DNA of 64,000 nucleotides, from NCBI GenBank assembly GCA_033807775.1, contig CM066313.1, positions 60,062,484 through 60,126,483 of the forward strand, given 5' to 3'. The notes under the pieces were generated by a model that was not told where the DNA came from, did no database searches, and saw only the letters and a list, made by a program, of their open reading frames with translations. The position numbers were made by a program, and so were the translations under genes. Positions 56,525 through 64,000 of this stretch are shown here, piece after piece. Source of the DNA: Saussurea involucrata. Lineage: Eukaryota > Streptophyta > Magnoliopsida > Asterales > Asteraceae. How positions within the stretch are numbered: the first letter of the stretch is position 1; every line of letters begins with the position of its first letter.

Positions 56525-57529
56525 CTTCAGTTGCAACGGAGTGATCGTCGGACATGTAGATTGATTCAAAGAGAAAACTAACGCAAGGCACTATGAGTGG
56601 AGTCCTAACGCAGGTTCTATATCCGTGATTTAGACTAATGTGGTCTTACTGGATAGGAATCCAAGCAAGGTTGTGATCAGAAAGTGTCTGGACTAGAATT
56701 ATTAAGAACAGTTCAAAAATTGCAGAGTTGTCCGGATAGATTAGAGAGTCCGGATATCTTGAGTTGTCCGGATAACCAGGGTTACCGGATGTACTAAAGA
56801 TACCGGATGGAATCAACAGGATAAGCAAGACTTACCGGATGCAATAGAGTCCGGAAAGTATGAGATTTCCGGGTACTTTGAAGTTTCCGGAAAATGTGAG
56901 ATGTCCGGATACTACGAAGAATCCGGGTAAATAAGGAATTCCGGATAAAATGAATTCCGGATACTTTGAGTTATCCGGAACAAGATTACCCGGAAAGATT
57001 GAGATTTGAGAAAAACTTACTCGGATGACTGACTTACCCGGATGGCTGACTTGTCCGGATGGAACCACAAACGTCCGGACACCTTGATCTGTCCGGAAAA
57101 CGCGGCTGTTTTATCCGGACACTGCGGCTGTTTTGCTAAATTCGATCGAAAACTCAACTAGGGTTACTCTAATGTGTTCCTGAAAGATTAGAAACAATAC
57201 CAAACACAAAACAACACTTACCCAATCGATTTTACAGCAAAAACAACACCTTTTGATATCAAAAATCGGATTTTTAAGTAAGAACACTATCAAAAGATTT
57301 GAACTTGATTTGCTAAATTAACCTATCAAACGAACGAATTGAGTTGTGAAAATCTGCAGAATTACTTATAAGTATGATGCTAACACAACCCAACAAACGA
57401 ATTTGAACAATTTGAGCAGAATCACAGATTTGAAAATTCAAGAAAAAGTCAGACGTGAAATAGTCAAACTAACCAGAAATCAATGATTGAGACTTTGAAT
57501 CGAATCCGTCCGTCTGCTCTGATACCAAT
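56525..57529 (-). other. Element B leader and primer-binding site
   Basis: The PBS TGGTATCAGAGC (minus) lies near 57527-57516. TCCGG words cluster at 56725-57120, with donor-like CCGGGTAAGT and CCGAGTAAGT near 57045 and 57025. No gene is seen. Confidence 0.75.
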
Positions 57530-57810
57530 TGTAGAATCCAGATCCGTGCAACAATAATGAAATCGATAATAATGAACAATGAATAGCAATGATTTCAACT
57601 TGTCATCCCTGTATTAAGCTTTCAATCAGAGAGTTTACAATAAGAGTCGGAAAGCTAATGAGATGATTAACCTTTTTTCTTATTCTAATACAACATTATA
57701 TAGTCCGGGCCCGTGGTTAACAAGCCCACGGCCCGTTCACTATGGACTAAGATTAAACAAATACAATTTGACCCTTGAACTTTAAATCAACAATAAAACC
57801 TGCCCTAACA
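57530..57810 (-). repeat. Element B 5' LTR
   Basis: It is 281 bp, with TATATAA on minus at 57702-57696. It starts TGTTAGGGCAGG at 57810. Confidence 0.95.
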
Positions 57811-58790
57811 AAGCCATTAGAGAAAGGTTTAGGCTACAAACAGAAGCTGAGTGGAATAGAGATGAGATTACAGAGGTTTTAGAAAGAATGGGAAGAAAAG
57901 AAAAAGAAAAGGAAAAAGATGCCGGAGTTGTAGAAGGCACACATCCCTCACCCCCTCCCAGTGCAACCCACACATCTAACTCCGCAGGTCTAGCTGCAGA
58001 AGGAGTTATTGAAAAAGAGCAGCACAGCTCGATCCAAACCCAACCCATCCAGCCAGAGGTTATTCTTTCAACCTCTGCGCCCACAGAAACCGGGGAATCC
58101 ATTCCTAGGGAGTCTCCTCAAAGAGACTCACCTATAGTTCGTGATTCATCGCCTCAGATCACACTAGAACACCTAACAGAGGAATTCGTTTCCTCTGCCA
58201 CGCACAATATAGGGCCAAAACTTCTTTCAGAGAGAAGTAGTGAGCACAAAGACGAAGAGACTCTAGACAAGTCTCCGAGTCAACAGAAGAAAATTCTGAT
58301 ACCCACCTCTGGAGTGGATTTGGATACTGTTCTTCACAGAACTTCTGTAGAGATCGAAACTCAGGTTTTTTCTCGAAGATCAGATGGAAATCCTTCCACC
58401 CCCAACGTACAAACAAGGGTGAACGAAGGTATCCCAGGAGCAGGGACTCACTCTGGAGACGAATGTGTTCCTCCAGAGGTTACACCAGGGACACAAGTTT
58501 CAAGGGATGAGTTCCAAACCCTTGTCACCTCTGAGAACCAAACCATGAAAGAGTTGCAAAGCTCTTTCAAATCTTTTGCAGAGACAACATCGACGGCCTT
58601 ACTAAATCTGAACACCAAAATGGACAGTCTGTCCACATAAGTGAAATCCTCCATCACCCAGATGAAGTCCTCTGCTGAAACAACTGCCACAAAAACAGCC
58701 ACTTCTGCCGCTAAAGAATTCGGGATAGCCGCAACTTCTGCGTTCAAGGAATCAGTCAAACATTTCCTTGAACAAATGAATAAGCAATCC
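57811..58790 (+). pseudogene. Element C ORF3, continuation between B and F
   Basis: The frame of C ORF3 resumes after B. It is acidic and Ser/Pro/Thr-rich, with an RRSDGNPSTPNVQTRVN motif that matches the GLDGNPxxVNIT motif of other ORF3s at the same relative place, and then a coiled coil (FQTLVTSENQTMKELQSSFKSF). TAA at 58638-58640 interrupts it. The coil continues until element F cuts it at 58790. The C-terminal domain is beyond the window. Confidence 0.75.
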
Positions 58791-59278
58791 TGTTAGATCT
58801 GAAGTTTTGTCAATAAACCAAGTGTTGAAGATCTGATAAGAAGGTTCAGAAGTTCTGAGAAGAAGAGTCAGAAGTTCTGAGAAGAAGAGTCAGAGATCTG
58901 AGAAAGAGAAGTCAGAAGTTCTGAGAAGCGTGATCAGAAGAATGTTCAGAAGTTCTGAACTACCTGTTCAGAACTTATGACGAGTTTCGTTACTTAGTAA
59001 TGTGTAAACTAATTAGGACACGTGTTTTGTTCTTATTAGTCTTTCTTATTTGTACTGTAGCTTTAATATATCCGTTACAGTATAAATAGAGTGGTTAGCA
59101 CTACGTTGCTAACTGATTGATTTTCCCATATTACTTGTATTCATTCCTTGTAATCTTTGAGGTTATCTCTCTCTTAGATCTGTAATTCTGTGCATCATTG
59201 AATACAATTGGGCTTGATCATACAATTTCTCAATTACTTCTTTCTATATTGATTGTAAGAATAGATCCTGCACTTTCA
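58791..59278 (+). repeat. Element F 5' LTR
   Basis: It runs from TGTTAGATCTGAAG to GCACTTTCA, 488 bp. Tandem TCAGAAGTTCTGAG words lie at 58845-58975, a GACACGTGTT G-box near 59017 and TATAAATA at 59081-59088. Confidence 0.95.
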
Positions 59279-59280
59279 AT

Positions 59281-59293
59281 TGGTATCAGAGCC
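59281..59293 (+). other. Element F primer-binding site
   Basis: TGGTATCAGAGCC, initiator tRNA-Met type, lies two bases after the LTR. Confidence 0.95.
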
Positions 59294-59486
59294 AATCAAC
59301 AAACAAATTCGTTCAAGATTGTGATTGCGAAGATCGATTGATCAATTTCTTGAAGATTTCTTGATTCATTCAAAATTCGATTCCGCTGCTAGGGCTAGTT
59401 CTTGAATTCTTAGCAATTCTTGAATTACCTGCTACTTTTCGATCAAGAAAATCGAATTTGTCTTTCTGTTGAATTTTCTTACAATC

Positions 59487-62400
59487 ATGTCTTCTAAAGA
59501 ATATCTAGCCATGGGATCCGAAACCAAACCGCCTGTTCTTATACCAGAAGAGTATCAGCAATGGAAAACTCGTATGATCCAATTCCTTGACAACATCGAT
59601 GAAAATCTTATGATTTCTATTCGAGAAGGTCCAATCGAAGTATATATCGATGTCGCCGCAACCCCTGCTACAGAGACAACTCCAGAAATTCCAGCGACCA
59701 GAGTAAAGAAGAATTATTCCCAATACACTGCTGAACAGAAAAATAGGCATGCTATTGACAAAAGAGCAATTACTTTGATGACTTTGGCTGTCCCAAATGA
59801 GGTTCTTAACAGGATTGACAGTGGATCATCAGCTAAAGAAATGTGGGACGAATTGGAAAGGCAAATGTTAGGAACTGTGAGATCTATTCAGGCAAAGTTA
59901 AATCAAAGCATAAATGCTTATGAAAGGTTCAAAGCAAAAGAGTCAGAAAGTTTGACACAGACATACAGTAAATTTTGCACTATTCTAAACGACTTGAGAA
60001 GAAATGGACTGAAGAAAACAAAATCAGAAATAAATTACAAATTTCTGAACAGTCTAAATTCAGAATGGTCATCATTTGCCATAAGTCTGCAAATGAACAA
60101 GGATATGTGTGAAGAAGACTTAAATGATTTGTTCTGTGTTCTTAATCAACATGAAGACTCTGTCAAGTTAGTTGTGGAAGAAAAGAAAAATGTTGCTGAT
60201 CAGTTAGCGTTCTTATCAAAGTCCAAAGCAATCAAAGCACCCAAAAAGACTGCATATCTATCAGAAATACCGAGTCTGGAGGAATCTGACAAAGAAGAAG
60301 GATCAGAAGATGATGAAGATATCAAGATAATGGCTGAAAAGCTAGCTTTGCTGACAAATACTTTCAACAAAAGGTATGGGAAGGGCAGATTTCAAGGAAA
60401 TTATAAGAGAGCTGGAAGTTCAGATTATAAGAAGAAAGATGACAGAGAAGAAAATAAGATTGAAAAGAGAATAGAGAGAAGTGAAGAAAACAAGGAAGAG
60501 AAGGAAGAGAGAAAAGAAAAGAATCTGTGTTTCAAGTGTGGAAAATCTGGCCATTATGCCAAGGATTGTAGAGTTAAAGTTGTGAAAGATTATGAATACT
60601 ACACGAAGAAGGCTCAGCTTGCAAAGAAGAGAGATGACGAGAGTGCGCTATTGGCTGAACAGGAGAATTGGCTGTACTACACTTCTGATGAAGATGATCA
60701 TATCAACTTTCCACAGATGCGAAGCTATATGGCAAAAATGAGGAATGAGGATGATTCTGATTTTGAAGATGCTGATTCTGAGTCATCTGCTGAGGTACAT
60801 TCTTCACTTGAATTAGAGTTAATGACACAGATTGGTGAAATGAAAACTGAATTTGCTAATCTAAGAAAACAGATAAAAGGAGAAAGAACTTTGGTTAACA
60901 AATTCAGAATTGAAAAAGAAGTAATAAACGAACAATATGAAGAATCTGAGGCTGAGAAACAGAAAGTTAAAGATGAAAATTCTGAATTGATGAAAAGGCT
61001 TTCTGAACTAAAAGTTGAGTTTTCAAAAATAAAGGATGAAAAAGGTGATTTACAAATAAAATTTGATATGTTATTTGAAGAAAGAAAGAATTTATACACC
61101 AAAATCAAAGAATTGGAAGATTTGAATTTGAAAAGAGGTCAGACTCAGCAAACATTAAATCTTTTATTAAGCAATGTTAAAGATACAAGATTTTACAATC
61201 CAAAGAAGGGATTGGGATTGGAAGAAAATGTCATTTTAAAAAGAGCTCCAATACTTCAAGTTTCTAAGCCAAAAATCCCAGAAATTGTTGAAGTTTTCAT
61301 AAGACCTGCTAGTTCTATAACAAGTTCTGACAATTTGCAAAGACCAAACTCTAAAAAGTCAGATGAGACAATTTCTGAGTCTAAAACAGAAAAGTTAGTT
61401 GGTTCAGAAGAAAAGGTTAAGAAAGAAGTTTCTAAACCAACAGATGAAAAGCCAAGATACAATGATACTAAATTCAAGTATGATTCCTTAAATGTCAGCT
61501 ACAAAAATAAACAACCAAGTTTTTCATATCATGACATTGAGAGCATATTTGATACAAGTAAAAATTCTGAAACAGTCAATCAGAAGTCTGAAACTTCTAG
61601 TCAGGATTCTGAACTTTGTAGTCAGAATTCTGAGTCTAAAGATCAGACATCTGAGTCTGTAAATCAGAACTCTGACTCAGGTAGTCAGAAGTCTGATTCA
61701 ACTGGATTTTCTGAAACAAAATCAGATGAATTTTTGCAACTTGAAAAGAGATTTAATCTTGTGAGTCAAGAACTTGAGGATTTAAGGAAAACTTATGATG
61801 AACTTGAAAATGATTTCTGTGAGGTGGATATTAAACTTGAAGAAGCTTTGAAAGAAAAGAATATTTTTATTCAGAAAATAACAGAGCTTGAAAAACTGAA
61901 GACTGAGTATGATCTTTTTAAAATTAATGCTTCAAGAGAAAATGATAAATTCTTTAATGAATCAAGTACATATGAAAAAGGTGAATCATCTAATTCTTCT
62001 AACAAAAAGAACTTGAATTTTTCAGAAAAAGAAGAAAGCAAAAGGAAAGATGATCTTGCAAAGTTGAATGATCTGAAAAGGGAACTTGAGAAGCTTAGAA
62101 TGAAATCTACTTCTGAACTAAACGCTAGAAATTCTTGTAATAAGGGCAATTGTACTCTGAACAGTATAAATAAAAATGAAATGATCTATGTTTCAGATTT
62201 ATTGTCACTTGCAAAGAAAAATCTTGTTTGTGTTAGATGTAAAAATGATTCATTCCAATATTCTCACAAATGTCAAGTCAAAATAACTTCTGTTTCATAC
62301 ATAAGAAAAGATATTCAGAAAGTTTCTGTTTCTCAAAATACAGAAAAGAAGAAAATTTCTGTTCCTCAGACTCAGAAGAAAGAAAAGATAAAAGAAAAGA

Positions 62401-64000
62401 AAGTTGAAAACATAGCAAAACCAAAAGTTACAACTCTCAAAAAGAATTTGAACAAACTTGTAAGCAGAAAATGTTCTGACTTCATAAAAGTTCAAGGAAA
62501 GTGGTGCTTCTTTCATGTGGTAAATAAATGTTTGTCAGGGAAAAATAGTTCTGCTGATCAAGGTTCTAAACAAATTCTTCAGATATTTCAAGGTTTAGTG
62601 AAGAATAGGCATTATGACTATACTTTAATACTTTGGGAAGATATGAAGAATACATTTGAGAAGAATCAGAAAGCAATTCAGAAGAAGACAAAGGATGCTC
62701 CACTGACATACATTCCCTACATAAGGTACTGGCAAATTGTTATTTGGTATGCCATGCAGGAAAACAGAACAATCTCAAGAAGAACAAATGAAGAGCATGG
62801 TCCTACATTTTATTTGGGTAAGATGACCTCAGTAACAAGACTTGAAAATTATCCCAATCATAGACTGTTGCCAAAATCACTTAGGAATTATATTCCAAGG
62901 GAGAGTGAGATTTTAAAAGCTTATTGCACCTCTATGGGAATTGAATTACCTCAAATCCCTGCCCAAGAGGACCAACCTGAGAAGAGAGGTGAGGGGTCTA
63001 GTCGAATTAGAGAGGGGGAGGATGTTCAGATGGGTGAACATTCTGAGAGACTTGAAGGGGAAAATTCTGAGAGCTTGGTTAGACTCAGTGAGGAAAAACA
63101 GAATGAGAGTGGTGAGGATGAGAGATTGTTAACAGAGGTTCAAACAGAAAGAGATGCCTCTGAACCAGCTAATCTTGACCAGGTAACCACACATGCTATT
63201 GGTTCACATCTCTTGGTGTCCAATATTGAAACAAACACCATGGACCTAGTGGTGGATCTTGAACAACCCATCCATACCCACTCAGAAGCATTTCAACATG
63301 CTACTGTTTCACACAAATCCGGGGAACCATCCCAAACTCATTTGGAGGGAGGTGATAAATCCCAACTTATTTTTCAACACATTGAGTCTGAATATCACAG
63401 TCCTATTCATATTGAGCCTGAAATTCCTTTTGACACTTGCACAGATCAGGAATTTCGTACTCCTGAAACATCATTCATAGACATGCCTAATGTTGGGTGT
63501 CGAGGATTGGATGGAAGTCCTGGTGAGGTGAACATTACAAAAGCCTCATTCAAACGTGCATCTGTTGTACAAGATGACTGTGTGTTATCTACAGGCCATG
63601 AGCTCTCTGGGCACATGAAAACTGGACCATCTGTTGGTTCAGGTTCACTGTTAGAAACTTCTGAATTTGAAAAGATTCAGAAACAAAACAAGGAGATGGG
63701 GGAAAAAGTAGAAAATTTGGAGAAGAGGATGGAGGATTTGAATGATGAAGTATCAGATTTGAAAGTTGTGTTGGAGAAAAAGTTGATTTCTGTTGAAACC
63801 AAGGTAGATGATGTAAAGAAATCCTTGGATTCTCACAAAAAGGAGATCGTGGATATAATGTCTGGTTTTCAAAAAGATATGTTAAAACAGATGCAAGGTA
63901 TGCAGGAATCTATATTGAAAGCACTGAGTGTATCTTTGGCTTCTACTTCAAAGCCTCTTGATCCTGTTCCTATTGCAGAAGCTGAACCTGAAGTTGCTTT
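59487..64000 (+). CDS. Element F gag-ORF3 fusion, at least 1,504 codons, open at the window edge
   Basis: I read this frame codon by codon from ATG 59487 (MSSKEYLAMG) to 64000 and found no stop. Residues 1 to about 240 are the copia capsid domain (EEYQQWKTRM, EMWDELERQMLG, LTQTYSKFCTILNDL). The zinc knuckle CFKCGKSGHYAKDC is residues 348-361. Long coiled coils follow, with a Ser/Gln-rich stretch of SQ(D/N/K)SE repeats, and a Cys module CVRCKNDSF near residue 915. At about residue 1010 the sequence passes in frame into ORF3 at VNKCLSGKNSSADQ, skipping all of pol and about 240 residues of ORF3. It continues through GLDGSPGEVNI (near 1338) and the ORF3 coil. The nearest relative is D. An intact frame this long points to recent or continuing selection; movement would need a helper element. 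Confidence 0.93.
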   Translation, partial: MSSKEYLAMGSETKPPVLIPEEYQQWKTRMIQFLDNIDENLMISIREGPIEVYIDVAATPATETTPEIPATRVKKNYSQYTAEQKNRHAIDKRAITLMTLAVPNEVLNRIDSGSSAKEMWDELERQMLGTVRSIQAKLNQSINAYERFKAKESESLTQTYSKFCTILNDLRRNGLKKTKSEINYKFLNSLNSEWSSFAISLQMNKDMCEEDLNDLFCVLNQHEDSVKLVVEEKKNVADQLAFLSKSKAIKAPKKTAYLSEIPSLEESDKEEGSEDDEDIKIMAEKLALLTNTFNKRYGKGRFQGNYKRAGSSDYKKKDDREENKIEKRIERSEENKEEKEERKEKNLCFKCGKSGHYAKDCRVKVVKDYEYYTKKAQLAKKRDDESALLAEQENWLYYTSDEDDHINFPQMRSYMAKMRNEDDSDFEDADSESSAEVHSSLELELMTQIGEMKTEFANLRKQIKGERTLVNKFRIEKEVINEQYEESEAEKQKVKDENSELMKRLSELKVEFSKIKDEKGDLQIKFDMLFEERKNLYTKIKELEDLNLKRGQTQQTLNLLLSNVKDTRFYNPKKGLGLEENVILKRAPILQVSKPKIPEIVEVFIRPASSITSSDNLQRPNSKKSDETISESKTEKLVGSEEKVKKEVSKPTDEKPRYNDTKFKYDSLNVSYKNKQPSFSYHDIESIFDTSKNSETVNQKSETSSQDSELCSQNSESKDQTSESVNQNSDSGSQKSDSTGFSETKSDEFLQLEKRFNLVSQELEDLRKTYDELENDFCEVDIKLEEALKEKNIFIQKITELEKLKTEYDLFKINASRENDKFFNESSTYEKGESSNSSNKKNLNFSEKEESKRKDDLAKLNDLKRELEKLRMKSTSELNARNSCNKGNCTLNSINKNEMIYVSDLLSLAKKNLVCVRCKNDSFQYSHKCQVKITSVSYIRKDIQKVSVSQNTEKKKISVPQTQKKEKIKEKKVENIAKPKVTTLKKNLNKLVSRKCSDFIKVQGKWCFFHVVNKCLSGKNSSADQGSKQILQIFQGLVKNRHYDYTLILWEDMKNTFEKNQKAIQKKTKDAPLTYIPYIRYWQIVIWYAMQENRTISRRTNEEHGPTFYLGKMTSVTRLENYPNHRLLPKSLRNYIPRESEILKAYCTSMGIELPQIPAQEDQPEKRGEGSSRIREGEDVQMGEHSERLEGENSESLVRLSEEKQNESGEDERLLTEVQTERDASEPANLDQVTTHAIGSHLLVSNIETNTMDLVVDLEQPIHTHSEAFQHATVSHKSGEPSQTHLEGGDKSQLIFQHIESEYHSPIHIEPEIPFDTCTDQEFRTPETSFIDMPNVGCRGLDGSPGEVNITKASFKRASVVQDDCVLSTGHELSGHMKTGPSVGSGSLLETSEFEKIQKQNKEMGEKVENLEKRMEDLNDEVSDLKVVLEKKLISVETKVDDVKKSLDSHKKEIVDIMSGFQKDMLKQMQGMQESILKALSVSLASTSKPLDPVPIAEAEPEVA

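Larger units (their letters stand above)
43587..57810 (-). mobile_element. Element B: full-length sister of A, nested in C ORF3
   Basis: LTRs are 43587-43866 (3') and 57530-57810 (5'), with five substitutions and one indel counted. The flanks AAGCA (43582-43586) and AAGCC (57811-57815) are a target duplication with one change; the C reading frame shows AAGCC is original. The 14.2-kb length is that of the family without A's extra segments. Gag, pol and ORF3 are collinear with A and carry mostly stop codons rather than frameshifts. A and B form a long inverted repeat. Confidence 0.95.
26971..58790 (+). mobile_element. Element C: copia element split by G, B and F
   Basis: C's own pieces are 26971-33561, 39095-43586 and 57811-58790. 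They hold a 5' LTR, PBS, gag, pol, a polypurine spacer and most of ORF3. The C-terminal part of ORF3 and the 3' LTR lie beyond F. ATTTA (26966-26970) is the likely left target duplication. CCTCTG/CAGAGG words are frequent throughout. Confidence 0.9.
58791..64000 (+). mobile_element. Element F: non-autonomous TCAGAA-family element, 5' part
   Basis: The 5' LTR is 58791-59278 and the PBS 59281-59293; one long ORF starts at 59487 and is still open at the window end. AATCC (58786-58790) is the likely left target duplication. No protease, integrase, RT or RNase H sequence lies between gag and ORF3. Confidence 0.92.

Noticed and set aside
58830..58980. TCAGAAGTTCTGA arrays as heat-shock elements
   Set aside because: The GAA/TTC half-sites are mostly spaced by 1 or 3 bases, not the required 2. 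A single GAAnnTTC near 58939 is not enough.

Overview
This is plant nuclear DNA made almost entirely of Ty1/copia LTR retrotransposons of the Sirevirus type. The signs are primer-binding sites matching initiator tRNA-Met (TGGTATCAGAGC), arrays of GGGGGAGC polypurine tracts after RNase H, a long gag with a coiled coil behind the zinc knuckle, and a third ORF (ORF3) between pol and the 3' LTR. The pol sequences resemble those common in Asteraceae, which is a guess, not a demonstration. The only candidate host DNA is about 4990-5616 plus 23380-23977, where a short exon resembling the N-terminus of plant U-box E3 ligases survives.

Layout. D (1 to about 4990, minus) is the 3' end of a 'TCAGAA-motif' family element: a 3' LTR and a broken ORF3. 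A (5617-23374, plus, TSD TTTAT) is a complete but dead element: LTR, leader, gag, pol, spacer, ORF3, LTR. Its pol carries a small minus-strand LTR element, I (13144-14765, TSD TATGT), and its ORF3 holds a 1,980-bp tandem duplication. From 23978 rightwards there is a nested stack. E (LTR at 23978) is cut by H (LTR at 25960), which is cut by C (LTR at 26971). C is interrupted in pol by G (33562-39094, minus, TSD TTAGC), in ORF3 by B (43587-57810, minus, a sister of A) and again in ORF3 by F (58791 to beyond the window, plus). The right ends of E, H, C and F lie outside the window.

Gene logic. Gag forms the particle; pol (protease, integrase, reverse transcriptase, RNase H) does the copying; ORF3 is a roughly 1,000-1,300-residue protein of unknown role. 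Three points stand out. First, ORF3 seems to be its own transcription unit: A and B share a TATA box, an AAACCCT-containing CT-rich leader, a CAG|GTATGT donor and a CTAAC/polypyrimidine/GACAG acceptor just before the ORF3 ATG. C and, more weakly, D have TATA-like boxes about 100 bp before ORF3. Second, gag and pol are in different frames, and an intron-acceptor-like sequence follows the gag stop in A, B, C and G. Third, F has lost pol but keeps one uninterrupted frame of at least 1,504 codons fusing gag to ORF3, still open at the window edge.

Each family also reiterates its own short motif (TCCGG, TCAGAA/TTCTGA, CCTCTG, CGCTGAT, TTCGGA/TTCGAA). All intact-looking frames other than those of F, G and H are interrupted by stops or frameshifts. 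Divergence and motif counts given below were made by eye.
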